A DNA stretch of 64,000 bases from Dermacoccus abyssi (GCF_034541975.1 NZ_JAVYJM010000001.1), one strand, 5' to 3'. Counted from the first letter of the stretch, positions 15,625-24,880 are shown. The notes: generated by a model not told the origin, from the sequence alone. Translations and numbers: made by a program.

Positions 15625-16855
15625 GGGCGATCTCCTGCTCGTAGACACGGACGGTGGCGCGGGCGACGGCCCGCCAACTGTACGTGGATTCCGCACGGGC
15701 GCGCCCGTGCATCGCGAATTCGTCCCGCAGGGAGGGATCCGCGAGAAGGCGTTCGATGCCCTCGGCCAGGGCCGTCGTGTCACCCGGCTCGACGAGCAGA
15801 CCGGCATCACCGCACTCGTCGTCGGGCGTGCCTTCGACGAGCTGTGGCAGCGCGCCGACGCGGGAGGCGACAAGCGGCGTGCCGCACGCCATCGCCTCGA
15901 CGGCCGGCAGCGAGAAGCCCTCGTAGAGGCTCGGCACGACGTGCACCTCGGCGCTCGCGATGAGGCCGGCGAGTGCCTCGTCGCTGATGCCGCTGACGAA
16001 GCGGACCTTCTCCTCGATGCCGTGACGCGCGAGCCGTCGTCGTGCGGCGCCGTTCGCCGTGCCGACGACGACGAGTTCGCTCCAGGCGTCCGAGGGCAGC
16101 TGAGCCACGGCGTCGAGGAGCATGTCGAGACCCTTGAGCGGCACGTTGGCGCTCGTGATCGTGGTGAGTCGCCCCGCCACCTTCTGCTCCGGCCTCGGCG
16201 TGAAGACGTCGACGGCCACGCCCACCGGGACGACGTGGAGGCGCTGCGGGTCCACACCGAACTCGCGGACGATGTCGTCGCGGCTGCCGTCACTCACCGT
16301 GATGATGCGGCTGCTCGCGCGGGCGACGCGGGCCTGCATCGGTACGAACGAGTACCAGCGCCACTTCGTGTACTTGCGCCACGGCGTGCGCGCATCGGCG
16401 ATCTCGAGGCGCCGGTCGGCGCTGATCGGGTGGTGGATCGTCGTGACGACCGGCAGCCCGGCGCGTTCGATGGCGAGAATGCCGGGCGCGAGGGTCTGGT
16501 TGTCGTGCAGGACGTCGAACTCGCGGACGCGCGGTGTGAGAAGGCGACGCAGACGACGCCCGAAGGTGCGCGGCTCGGGGAAGGTGCCCGAGAGCATCCC
16601 GGCGAACTCCGCGACGTCAAGGGCGTCACGGAACTCCGAGCGCGCGGGGCGGCGGAACGGGTTCTCGTCGTTGTAGAGGTCGAGGCTCGGCACCTTCTCG
16701 AGGCGCACGCCCTCGTCGAGTTCGGGGTAGGGCTGGCCGGAGAACACCGTCACCTCGTGGCCGAGCGCCACGAGCTCGCGGCTGAGGTTGCGCACGTAGA
16801 TGCCCTGCCCGCCGCTGTGCGGTTTGCTGCGGTAGGACGACAGGGCGATGCGCAT
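15611..16855 (-). CDS. GT4 family glycosyltransferase
   Basis: A 414-residue GT-B fold retaining glycosyltransferase and first gene of the four-gene operon. The N-terminal acceptor domain begins MRIALSSYRSKPHSGGQGIYVRNL. The donor domain has VPSLYEGFSLPAVEAMACGTPLV, the E-x7-E block of GT4 near residue 320. It would transfer a sugar from a nucleotide- or GDP-activated donor to an acceptor in the cytoplasm. The neighbours suggest the acceptor is modified by the methyltransferases and handled by the cyclase-like protein. No other glycan genes are adjacent. Confidence 0.88.
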   Translation of the reverse strand: MRIALSSYRSKPHSGGQGIYVRNLSRELVALGHEVTVFSGQPYPELDEGVRLEKVPSLDLYNDENPFRRPARSEFRDALDVAEFAGMLSGTFPEPRTFGRRLRRLLTPRVREFDVLHDNQTLAPGILAIERAGLPVVTTIHHPISADRRLEIADARTPWRKYTKWRWYSFVPMQARVARASSRIITVSDGSRDDIVREFGVDPQRLHVVPVGVAVDVFTPRPEQKVAGRLTTITSANVPLKGLDMLLDAVAQLPSDAWSELVVVGTANGAARRRLARHGIEEKVRFVSGISDEALAGLIASAEVHVVPSLYEGFSLPAVEAMACGTPLVASRVGALPQLVEGTPDDECGDAGLLVEPGDTTALAEGIERLLADPSLRDEFAMHGRARAESTYSWRAVARATVRVYEQEIARADR

Positions 16856-16929
16856 CGTGGGTGACCTTCGGCGGTGGGCGAGTGGACTCGCAGTTACTTT
16901 ACGGGCGAGTAGGCAGACGGCGCGTCGCG

Positions 16930-17516
16930 GCGCCCTTGTGATCGCACCATCCGCGCAGGCAGTCCATTCGACGAATCGTTCGCCGTTGCGCAGGTCACAC
17001 GGACCGTCGCCGCGTCGGCGCCCGCCGTTGCGGCCTCCAACCCGCCGAACAGCAGCGGACTTTTCGTCTTCGTGCCGTGGCAGAACACGTTCGGTTCCTC
17101 CCGCAGCACCAACGGTCGCGACGGCGCCTCCCTGCCGTACGTCCTCTACCCGACCGCGGCGCCGACGAGTGGCACCTTGACCCAGACGAGCACCGCCGCA
17201 ACGGCAGGCGACCCGCTTGGTGACACCTCCTACACGCCGATGGCTTCCAGCGCGGGCGCATCGGACGACTCACGATGCTGCTCATCTTCGGCGTCGGTTC
17301 GCTGCTCATCACGTGGCCGGTGCTCGGTGCGACGGCAACGAGAAGGGCTTCCGCGTCTACCTCCTGGGCTGCGTCGCGATCTCGCTCGGGGTGTTCCTGT
17401 GGGGGCTGCGGAACAAGGAGTTCAGCCACCTCGACCGGGACTTCGGGTCGGCCTGGGACCACGACGACGAAGGCCGCCGACTCGCGGGGGAACCCGCGCG
17501 CACGGCATCGCGTTGA
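16930..17516 (+). pseudogene. Decayed gene for a small two-helix membrane protein
   Basis: An open frame encodes a Ser/Thr/Ala-rich segment (from about 16945) ending MASSAGASDDS. After a frame change near 17268 it continues MLLIFGVGSLLITWPVLGA, and after a second near 17330 it reads NEKGFRVYLLGCVAISLGVF and ends at 17516. Joined, these give two transmembrane helices with a charged tail (SHLDRDFG). No single frame covers it and no start is visible. I read it as a broken hypothetical membrane protein. The first 75 bases after the glycosyltransferase start show nothing. Confidence 0.4.
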
Positions 17517-17520
17517 CGTA

Positions 17521-18453
17521 ATGGACGACGGCGGCGAGGCGACCTACTTCCTCTCCGTCAACCGCAACAAGCGCAGTGAGTTCTGGGATCTGCGCTCCGA
17601 CGACGATCGGGCCGCTGCGCGCGAGCTCGTGACGCGCGCGGACGTCGTCGTCGAGAACTTCCTGCCGGGCACGATGGCCCGCCTCGGCCTCGGTTACGAC
17701 GACGTCAAGGCGCTCAACCCGGACGTCGTCTACGTCTCGATCACCGGTTTCGGGGAGTCGACGCTGCCCGGTTACGACCTGCTCGTCCAGGCCGTTGGCG
17801 GCCTCATGTCCGTGACGGGCGCCCCCGACGAGCCGACGAAGGTCGGTGTCGCGATGGTCGACATCGTCACGGGCCTCCACGCGGCCGTCGGTCTGCTGGC
17901 CGCGCTGCGGCATCGCGACGCGACGGGGGAGGGCCAGCACGTCGAGTTCTCGCTGCTGTCGTCGTTGCTCTCGGCGCTCGCGAACCAGTCCGGCGCCCAC
18001 CTCATGACGGGCGCCGTGCCGCGCGGCATGGGTAACCGGCACCCGTCGCTCACCCCGTACGAGGTCTTCCCGACGGCCGATCGGCCGTTGGCCATCGCCG
18101 TCGGGAACGAACGCCAGTTGGCCCGCCTCGCCGACGTTCTCGGTCACCCCGAGTGGGCTGACGACCCCCGGTATGCCTCCAACGCCCTGCGCGTCGAGCA
18201 CCGCGACGTCCTGGTGACGGCGATGAACGACGCCTTGTCGTCGCGCAGCGCCGGGGAGTGGGCGAGCGACCTCGGCGAGGCGGGCGTGCCTGCCGGTCCC
18301 GTCAACGACATCGAGCAGGCTTTCGCGCTGGCCGACCAGGTAGGGCTCGACATGCATGTCGACGTCGACGGGCTCGCGCAGGTGGCCAACCCCATTCGGG
18401 TGTCGGCGACGCCGGTGAGCTATCGGCGCCGCCCGCCTCGCCTGGAGACGTGA
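17521..18453 (+). pseudogene. N-terminally truncated CaiB/BaiF CoA-transferase
   Basis: The C-terminal 310 residues of a class III CoA-transferase, with typical blocks TYFLSVNRNKRS, VVVENFLPGTMARLGLGYDD, VSITGFG and YDLLVQAVGGLMSVTG. The first 60-70 residues (the usual LDGIRVLD...GADVIKVE segment) are absent and replaced by unrelated sequence just upstream. A start could be ATG 17521, but without the N-terminus the fold and active site would be incomplete, so it is probably non-functional. It may have been truncated by the same event that broke the upstream membrane-protein gene. Confidence 0.7.
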
Positions 18454-18481
18454 CGTCGACGTCGAGTCAGACGAGGGCGAC

Positions 18482-19435
18482 TCAGTCGAGATCGAGCTGA
18501 GGATTCACCGCGCCCACCGTGCGAAGGCGCTCGATGGCGACGCTCGCACGACGGCGAATTTCGGGACTCAACGCCTCGTCGGAGCGGGCGCTCACCGACA
18601 GACGCGTGACGCCGTCCCGCACTCCGAGGCGAACGTAGGGCCTCTCCGCGGCACTCGATTGCGGCGTCGCTTCCAGTGTGCTCAAGGCCGTCGCGGCATC
18701 CGACCATCCGTGGGTCCGCGTCGTCGGACCCACAGCGACGGTGGCGTACGTCTGCGCGCACCGGAAGGTCAGATGAGTGCTAGTGCCATCGGTGCCGGCC
18801 GCCTTCGTCAGGGCCGCAACCGTTGGCGCGCTCACGGTGTCGAGATCCTCGCACTTCGTTGCGATGACGTCGGATTCGACGACGAAGGTCGCCTTCGCCG
18901 CAGGCTGTGCGCGGTCGGGGAGCAAGCGCGCTTCCGTCCGCGGGTTCGTGCGCGCCACGTCGAGAAAGGCGTGTGCTTGCGCCGCCGTCAGGGCTGGGCC
19001 CGAGGTGGTCACGGAGAGGCTGTTGTCACCGTTCGCGTTCAACCCGGCGGTGAAGAAGTGGATGGACGCGGGGATGTTTGCCGCCATCGGGTGCGCGCCC
19101 TCGGGGTAGCGGCTGCGGACGAAGGCCGCGGCGCCCCGAACGTTCGCGGCCGTGGCGTCGTCCGTGAGGTCGATGTCGATGTCGAACCCGTAGCGCTGAC
19201 CCTTGCAGCCGTCGATGCACTCGATCGATTCCTCGGCGCGAACCCTTGCCACGCCGGGCCGCTCTTCGAGTTGCTCCTCGAGAGCATGTGCGTAGGCAGG
19301 CGCAGGTTGGGTCGGTTCGCGGAACGAGGAATCGTGCCTTGTGAGGTTGACGACGGCGACACCGGCCGCGATCAGCGCTACCACCAGGGCGAGCGCCACC
19401 ATCAGCGGCCAGCGTCGGCGTCGTGTTGTTGTCAT
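18482..19435 (-). CDS. Hypothetical membrane-anchored extracytoplasmic protein
   Basis: A 317-residue protein with an N-terminal basic stretch (MTTTRRRRWP) and one transmembrane helix (LMVALALVVALIAAGVAVV). A soluble domain outside the cell follows. Two cysteine pairs (IECIDGCKG and TKCEDLD...FRCAQ) could form disulfides. No catalytic motif or family is recognised. ATG 19435 is chosen because the basic/hydrophobic anchor begins there; longer frames add low-complexity sequence. It is divergent from the thioredoxin gene and may share its promoter region. Confidence 0.7.
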   Translation of the reverse strand: MTTTRRRRWPLMVALALVVALIAAGVAVVNLTRHDSSFREPTQPAPAYAHALEEQLEERPGVARVRAEESIECIDGCKGQRYGFDIDIDLTDDATAANVRGAAAFVRSRYPEGAHPMAANIPASIHFFTAGLNANGDNSLSVTTSGPALTAAQAHAFLDVARTNPRTEARLLPDRAQPAAKATFVVESDVIATKCEDLDTVSAPTVAALTKAAGTDGTSTHLTFRCAQTYATVAVGPTTRTHGWSDAATALSTLEATPQSSAAERPYVRLGVRDGVTRLSVSARSDEALSPEIRRRASVAIERLRTVGAVNPQLDLD

Positions 19436-19580
19436 GGTGTTTGGACGACAACGCCCGCGCGCCGGTTCCACGGCCCGCGCGGGCGTTCGGTTCTGGCCGG
19501 TGGGCGCGGCGGGAAGGGTTTGCCTCCGGTGTTTGTTTGAATGGTCGACGAACCACAATCTTTTTCGAGGAGCAAGGCCT

Positions 19581-20009
19581 GTGGCCACCATCGAACTGAC
19601 CGGTGACACGTTCACCGAGACCATCGAGAACAACGACATCGTCCTCGTCGACTTCTGGGCGGCGTGGTGCGGCCCGTGTCGTCAGTTCGCGCCCGTCTTC
19701 GAGGAGGCGAGCAACAAGCACGAGGACATCGTCTTCGCGAAGGTCGACACGGACGCCGAGCAGGAACTCGCGGCGGCGGCGAACATCCAGTCGATCCCGA
19801 CGCTCATGGCGTTCCGTGACGGCCTCATGGTCTTCTCCAACTCCGGCGTGCTGCCGGCGAACGCCGTTGACGACCTCATCCGTCAGATCCGCGAACTGCC
19901 CATGGACGACATCCGCGCGCAGATGGAGGCCGAAGCCAAGGGTGCAGCCCCGGCGGGCGGCGGCTGCGGTTGCGGCGGCTGCAACTGCGGGGGAGCCAAC
20001 AACGGCTGA
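19581..20009 (+). CDS. Thioredoxin with cysteine-rich C-terminal tail
   Basis: A 142-residue cytoplasmic thioredoxin that reduces protein disulfides. The active site WCGPC is near residue 31, and the cis-proline block SIPTLMAFRDG near 76. After the normal end of the fold (about residue 107) there is an Ala-rich linker and a tail GGGCGCGGCNCGG holding four cysteines in 8 residues, which could bind metal or act as a second redox site. The GTG start is preceded by GAGGAG. The downstream membrane-protein gene follows after five bases and starts with a very strong hairpin. Confidence 0.9.
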   Translation: MATIELTGDTFTETIENNDIVLVDFWAAWCGPCRQFAPVFEEASNKHEDIVFAKVDTDAEQELAAAANIQSIPTLMAFRDGLMVFSNSGVLPANAVDDLIRQIRELPMDDIRAQMEAEAKGAAPAGGGCGCGGCNCGGANNG

Positions 20010-20014
20010 CCTCG

Positions 20015-20578
20015 ATGGTCCTTTCCGACGATGAGATCGCGGCGCTCAGCACGGCTGAGCGCCGCGATCTCATCGAACGCCTGCAACGTCCGATGAACGA
20101 CGTTCTGCCCACGCACATCCGCACGATCCGCAGGGTCCGCCTCGGCCTCATGATCAGTGGCGCCATCGTGCTCGTGCCGTGGGTGCTCTACCTCAACCTC
20201 ACGCTGCCGGTGCAGTACCGGGCACACAACTGGCGCTACACGTGGGTCGGCTTCGACCTGCTCCTCGCCACGCTCATGGCACTCACGGCGTACTGCGGAT
20301 GGCGCCGCAAGCAGGTCGTCATGCCACTCTCGTTCGCCACCGGCGTTCTGCTCGCGTGCGACGCCTGGTTCGACGTCATGACGGCGGCACCCGCAGAACG
20401 CGGCGAGTCCCTCCTGTCGGCGGGGTTGCTCGAGCTGCCGCTCGCGTTCCTCATGATCGCCGGTTCTCTGCGTCTGCTTCGGGTGGGCGCGCTGCGCAGC
20501 TACCGCCTCCACGACAGCGAGTCGCTATGGAGCCTCACCATCCCCGCGGCCTGGATCGAGCGAACCCCCCGCCGTTGA
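20015..20578 (+). CDS. Hypothetical four-helix membrane protein downstream of thioredoxin
   Basis: A 187-residue inner-membrane protein. A charged N-terminal helix (DDEIAALSTAERRDLIERL) is followed by four hydrophobic segments beginning near residues 45 (LGLMISGAIVLVPWVLYL), 77, 100 and 135. No known domain is recognised. It is probably co-transcribed with the thioredoxin (five-base gap). The codons for residues 5-20 form a 22-bp perfect hairpin in the mRNA. Confidence 0.75.
   Translation: MVLSDDEIAALSTAERRDLIERLQRPMNDVLPTHIRTIRRVRLGLMISGAIVLVPWVLYLNLTLPVQYRAHNWRYTWVGFDLLLATLMALTAYCGWRRKQVVMPLSFATGVLLACDAWFDVMTAAPAERGESLLSAGLLELPLAFLMIAGSLRLLRVGALRSYRLHDSESLWSLTIPAAWIERTPRR
20029..20075 (+). 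repeat. 22-bp perfect inverted repeat with 3-base loop inside the gene start
   Basis: The arms 20029-20050 (beginning CGATGAGATCGCGGCG) and 20054-20075 (ending CCGCGATCTCATCG) are exact complements around the loop ACG. As RNA this is an exceptionally stable hairpin beginning 14 bases after the ATG. It could block ribosomes, act as a processing or transcription-pausing site after the thioredoxin cistron, or be a recent palindrome. Confidence 0.9.
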
Positions 20579-20597
20579 GGCGTGCCAGGATGGCGGG

Positions 20598-21551
20598 ATG
20601 ACCTCGGCATCCCCGATCGCAGCTCACCTCGTCCTCGGCACGATGTACTTCGGTACGAAGACGGACGAGGCCACCTCGTTCGCCCTCATCGACCGCTACG
20701 TCGAGGCCGGCGGCACGGTGCTCGACACCGCCAACTGCTACGCGTTCTGGGCGAATCCGAGCGGCGCCGGCGGGCAGAGTGAAGCGACGCTCGGCGCGTG
20801 GCTCCGCGCCAACCCCGGGGTGCGCGACGGGCTCACGATCGCGACGAAGGTGGCCCAGGAGCCCGTGCGTCCCGGCGACTTCACCGAGTGGGAGGGCCTT
20901 GCGCCCGAGGTCATCGCCACGCAGTTTGAACGCAGCCGTGAGCGCCTCGGCGTCGACGTGATCGACCTCTACTGGGCCCACGGCGAGGACCGTGCCACGC
21001 CCCTGGCGGACGTCGTGGCCGCCATGGGCGCCCTGCACGCGAACGGCTCGGCGAGGCGTCTCGGCGTGAGCAACCACCCGACGTGGCGTGTCGAGCAGGC
21101 ACGCATGCTCGCCGAGCAGCAGGGCGTCGAACCGTGGACGGCGCTGCAGCTCACGACGAGCTACGTGCGCCCCCGACCGGACACCCAGGTGCCGGGCAAG
21201 GACCACCGCTTCGGCTTCGTCACGGACGAGACGATCGACTACCTGCAGACTCACCCGGAGATGGAGTGCTGGGCCTACAGCCCGCTCGTGCAGGGCAGTT
21301 ACGACCGCGCCGACCGCCCGTTCCCCGACGTCTACGACCACCCGGGGACGACGGCGCGTCTCGCAGCTCTCGCCGAGGTGGCCGAGGCGCACGGTGCCAA
21401 GCCGGGGCAGGTCGTGCTCAGCTGGCTCGTCCAGAGCGAGCCGAGCCTGCGACCGATCGTCGGCGTCAGTTCACTCGAGCAACTCGACGAGGCGCTCGCC
21501 GCGCCTCAGCTCACCCCCGACGAGATGGCAAAGCTCAACGCGGCGAGCTGA
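20598..21551 (+). CDS. Aldo/keto reductase
   Basis: A 317-residue NADP-dependent oxidoreductase of the aldo/keto reductase TIM-barrel family, reducing carbonyls to alcohols in the cytoplasm. The tetrad is visible: Asp and Tyr in LDTANCY (near residue 50), Lys in IATKV (near 81) and His in YWAHGED (near 125). The NADPH-binding end LRPIVGVSSLEQLDEAL is conserved. The physiological substrate is not known. It is transcribed alone, convergent with the response regulator. Confidence 0.9.
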   Translation: MTSASPIAAHLVLGTMYFGTKTDEATSFALIDRYVEAGGTVLDTANCYAFWANPSGAGGQSEATLGAWLRANPGVRDGLTIATKVAQEPVRPGDFTEWEGLAPEVIATQFERSRERLGVDVIDLYWAHGEDRATPLADVVAAMGALHANGSARRLGVSNHPTWRVEQARMLAEQQGVEPWTALQLTTSYVRPRPDTQVPGKDHRFGFVTDETIDYLQTHPEMECWAYSPLVQGSYDRADRPFPDVYDHPGTTARLAALAEVAEAHGAKPGQVVLSWLVQSEPSLRPIVGVSSLEQLDEALAAPQLTPDEMAKLNAAS

Positions 21552-21568
21552 GCCTCACGAGCGACGGG

Positions 21569-22228
21569 TCATTCGGCACGCACGACGACCATCGCGATGC
21601 CGATGCGTCCTTCGACGCCGAGCTTGCGCTGGATCGTCGCGACGTGTTGCTTGACCGTGCTCTCGCTGAGGAACAGCTCGGCAGCGATGGCCGGGTTCGT
21701 GCGTTCCGCCGCGACGAGCCGGGCGATCTCGACCTCCCGCTCGCTTAACCCTTGAAGCAGGCGACGTGCCTCACGACGCCCCTCGCCTCCGCCGTCGAGG
21801 TAGCCCGAGCGCAGGTGACCCGCGCTGCGCGCCGACATCGGGCTCTCGCCCGCGTGCGCTGCACGAACAGCGTCGTACAGCTCCTTGCTTGCGGCCGACT
21901 TGAGGATGAAGCCCACCGCTCCCGCGTCCATCGCGCGCGGCACGTACTCCTTCTCGTCGAACGTCGTGAGGATGACGACGCGCGGCGGGTGGGGCCGCTT
22001 CGTCAGCGCGGCGGTGGCGTCGATGCCGTTGAGGCGTCGCATCTGCACGTCCATGAGAACGACGTCCGGGTGATAGGCCGTGACGGCGTCGATGACCTCG
22101 TCGCCGTCGGAGGCGGTGGCGACCAGGACGATGTCGGGGGCGCCCTTGAACATGACGCGCACGAGGTCGAGCACCATCGGGTCGTCATCGACCGCGAGCA
22201 CGCGGATGGGTTGTTCGGCGTTCGTCAT
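21569..22228 (-). CDS. NarL/FixJ-family response regulator
   Basis: A 219-residue DNA-binding regulator. The receiver has the acidic pair in VLAVDDDP and the phospho-acceptor Asp in DVVLMDVQM near residue 57, with Lys in GFILKSA near 107. The C-terminal LuxR helix-turn-helix reads LSEREVEIARLV ... FLSESTVKQHVATIQRKL. It is the partner of the histidine kinase immediately upstream on the same strand. An alternative ATG at 22264 overlaps the kinase stop as ATGA and would add 12 residues. Confidence 0.9.
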   Translation of the reverse strand: MTNAEQPIRVLAVDDDPMVLDLVRVMFKGAPDIVLVATASDGDEVIDAVTAYHPDVVLMDVQMRRLNGIDATAALTKRPHPPRVVILTTFDEKEYVPRAMDAGAVGFILKSAASKELYDAVRAAHAGESPMSARSAGHLRSGYLDGGGEGRREARRLLQGLSEREVEIARLVAAERTNPAIAAELFLSESTVKQHVATIQRKLGVEGRIGIAMVVVRAE

Positions 22229-22260
22229 GGGCGCTCTCTTCGCGTCGGGAGTGTGGTGAG

Positions 22261-23583
22261 TCATCGGGGCAGGTGCCAGGGCAACCTCGCCGTGGCGGTG
22301 TAGGTGCGGCCGTCGTCGCTCGGCCCGGCCCAGAACTGGCCACCGAGATCGTTGGCTCGCCGTCCGATGCCGGCCAGGCCACTCTGGCTGCCGGTACCCG
22401 AACCGCCGGGAGCCATCGGATTCTCGGTGGAGATGACGAGCCCGTCCCGTGGGTTGCCGTGGATGCTCAGGCGGACGAGGTTTCCGGGGGAGTGCTTGCG
22501 TGCGTTCGTCAGCAACTCGGTGGTGATCCGGTACGCGCTGCGCGACACGACCGGATCGAGTGGCTTGCTCTGGTCGACGAAGACGTTCGACGAGACGGGG
22601 GTGCCCGCGTCGATGCACTCGGTGACGAGCGTTGCGATGTCGGCCAGTTCGTACGGGCGCTCGCCGGCCTGCGGCCCGTGACGCAGGATCGACAGCAGAG
22701 AACGCAGATCGTTCATCGACCCGGCGGCACCCTGTTGGATCTGCCGGGCCCGATCTTCGACCTCCGGCGCCCCGGCTGCCTGTGCCTCGATCTCGAGCGC
22801 GTTGGCCTGCATGGCGAGGATGCTGAGGCGATGCCCCAGCACGTCGTGCACCTCCCGCGCCAGGGCTTCGCGCTCGTCCTGCTCGGCCAGGCGTCGCCCC
22901 AGATCCTGCGCGCGCGACTGAGCCTCGGCGGCGTATGTACGGGCCTGATGCGCTTGACGTTGGGCCTGTGCGGCGCGGGCGTGCTCGCGCGTCACGTCCC
23001 GACGGCTGCGCCGGAGCAGAGCCACCCCCGCGAAGGCCGCGACGAGCAACGCGGTGATGAGCACGACCTGCCACAGCGCCATCGGCTCCCACGTGCCGGG
23101 GCTGCCGTCGGGATGTTCGAGGCTGTTCCAGAAGCTCGTGCCGGCGCGCGTGCCTCGCGAGTCGCGCCACACGGCCGCGAACGTCGCCAGCGTCGCGCCC
23201 GCCGCCACACCGACCCGAGCGCGCACGTCGGGATGCCACACGATGACGCTCGCCATCGCGATGAGCGCCGGAAGGCTGTCCGCCGGCAGGAACAACGACG
23301 GAAGACAGGCGATGACGGCGGTGACGAGGAGGGCAGCCGTCGAACGAAACCGCCAGCACAGACCCGCACACACCGCGAGTGAGGCGAAGAACGCGGCAGC
23401 AGTCAGGTCGCCGATGGTCTCGCCGGCGCGGTGACCGTAGAGGCGGGTGTCCGCATACCCGGCGGCCAGCGAGGCCGAGAGGAACGTCGTTGCGATGATG
23501 CCGACGTTCGTCCACACCCGTCGCCGCTTCGACGTATCCCCGACGGGCAGCGTCGAACTCGAAGCGGGCGCGGGGGAACTCAC
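22261..23583 (-). CDS. Two-component sensor histidine kinase (HisKA_3 type)
   Basis: A 440-residue membrane sensor kinase. About six hydrophobic segments fill residues 25-200, and a coiled segment rich in Gln/Arg/Ala follows. The HisKA_3 phospho-acceptor region is EREALAREVHDVLGHRLSIL near residue 250, the N box is LTNARKHSPGN near 365, and the G box is GLAGIGRRANDLGG. No ATG fits; GTG 23583 starts the coherent sequence. It phosphorylates the downstream NarL-type regulator. The signal is unknown: there is no extracytoplasmic sensor domain, so it probably senses within the membrane. Confidence 0.88.
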   Translation of the reverse strand: MSSPAPASSSTLPVGDTSKRRRVWTNVGIIATTFLSASLAAGYADTRLYGHRAGETIGDLTAAAFFASLAVCAGLCWRFRSTAALLVTAVIACLPSLFLPADSLPALIAMASVIVWHPDVRARVGVAAGATLATFAAVWRDSRGTRAGTSFWNSLEHPDGSPGTWEPMALWQVVLITALLVAAFAGVALLRRSRRDVTREHARAAQAQRQAHQARTYAAEAQSRAQDLGRRLAEQDEREALAREVHDVLGHRLSILAMQANALEIEAQAAGAPEVEDRARQIQQGAAGSMNDLRSLLSILRHGPQAGERPYELADIATLVTECIDAGTPVSSNVFVDQSKPLDPVVSRSAYRITTELLTNARKHSPGNLVRLSIHGNPRDGLVISTENPMAPGGSGTGSQSGLAGIGRRANDLGGQFWAGPSDDGRTYTATARLPWHLPR

Positions 23584-23737
23584 GGCGTCACTGTAGAGGC
23601 AGGAGGGTGGCCATCGGCCGGAACTGCCGGGGACGATCCTTCCACCCCGCCTGCAGGAGCCGGCCGCGACGAGCCGGTGCACACCCACCCGTAAGGCCCC
23701 TGCCGCCCGCCGGTCAGGTGTGCCTAGGGTGGGAAAC

Positions 23738-24880
23738 ATGACGATCAACGCCGAAGGAAACGCAAAGAACACCGAGGAGAAGCGGGCGATCCGCTGGGCT
23801 GTCGTGGGAGGCGGCCAGATCTCCCAGCAGGCGTTCATGCCGGCGATCGGCCGTACGGAGAGCTCCGAGCTGGTCGCCCTCGTCTCCGGTGACGAGGAGA
23901 AGCGCGACCGGCTCGCCGGGCAGTACGGTCTGGCGGCCTACGGCTACGAGCAGTACCCCGAACTGCTCGCCTCGGGCACCATCGACGCCGTCTACGTCGC
24001 CACCCCCGTCTTCCGCCACCGCGAGTTCGCCGTCCCGGCGCTCGAGGCCGGCCTCCACGCGCTCGTGGAGAAACCGTTCGAGGTGAGCGTCGAAGCCGCC
24101 CAGGCGATCATCGACGCGGCCGAGCGTGGCGGGGCAACCCTCATGGCCGCCTACCGCCTCCACCAGGAGCCGGGCACGGTGGCCCTCGTCGAGGCGGTGC
24201 GTGGGGGCGCGGTCGGTGAACCCCGATTCTTCTCGAGCGTCTTCGCCCAGACGATCGACGAGCGCAACCACCGATCCAACAACGGCTTCTGGGGCGGCCC
24301 GGTGGCCGACATGGGCACCTACCCGCTCAACGAGGCCCGCATGCTCTTCGACGCGGAGCCGATCGAGGTCAGCGCTCACGGTGTGCGCACGAGCGATCGC
24401 GACTTCCCCGACACGGTGGCCGTCACCCTCGTCTTCCCGGACGAGCGGGTCGCGCAATTCACCGCTGCGTACTCGACGGCGTACACCGAGAGCTTCACGC
24501 TGGCGGGCAGTGAAGGCATCATTACGTCCTCGAGCTGCTACGACTGGGGCGGTGACGTCGCCATCACCTGGACGACGACGGATGCCGACGGCAACAGCAG
24601 CGAGCACCGGTACGACCCCGTCGACCAGTTCGCCGGACAGGTCGAATACTTCGTCGACTGCGTTCGCGCCGGGTCCGAGCCCGAACCCTCGGGTGCCGAG
24701 GGCCTCTGCGACGTCAGGGTGCTCGCCGCCATCGAGAAGTCGCTCGAGTCGGGTGAGCCCGTGAGCCTCGAACCGTACGAGCGCACGTGGCACGTGACGA
24801 ATGAGCAGGTGCGCTCGGTTGCCCCGGGTCACGACCCGGGCGACGACGAGATGGTCTCCGTCATCACCCAGAACCCGTGA
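23738..24880 (+). CDS. Gfo/Idh/MocA family oxidoreductase
   Basis: A 380-residue NAD(P)-dependent sugar or cyclitol dehydrogenase-type enzyme. The Rossmann signature WAVVGGGQISQQAFMPAI is near residue 23, the EKP motif (LVEKPFE) near 110 and the second-domain block DMGTYPLNEARMLFDAEP near 190. The ATG has GGGA just upstream and follows a divergent promoter region shared with the kinase gene. A GTG 18 bases upstream is in frame but has no better site. Members oxidise sugars, inositols or related polyols; the substrate here is unknown. Confidence 0.88.
   Translation: MTINAEGNAKNTEEKRAIRWAVVGGGQISQQAFMPAIGRTESSELVALVSGDEEKRDRLAGQYGLAAYGYEQYPELLASGTIDAVYVATPVFRHREFAVPALEAGLHALVEKPFEVSVEAAQAIIDAAERGGATLMAAYRLHQEPGTVALVEAVRGGAVGEPRFFSSVFAQTIDERNHRSNNGFWGGPVADMGTYPLNEARMLFDAEPIEVSAHGVRTSDRDFPDTVAVTLVFPDERVAQFTAAYSTAYTESFTLAGSEGIITSSSCYDWGGDVAITWTTTDADGNSSEHRYDPVDQFAGQVEYFVDCVRAGSEPEPSGAEGLCDVRVLAAIEKSLESGEPVSLEPYERTWHVTNEQVRSVAPGHDPGDDEMVSVITQNP

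Noticed and set aside
21569..23515. Apparent long fusion upstream of the response regulator
   Set aside because: The N-terminal part is a shadow of the histidine kinase in another frame; the regulator has its own start.
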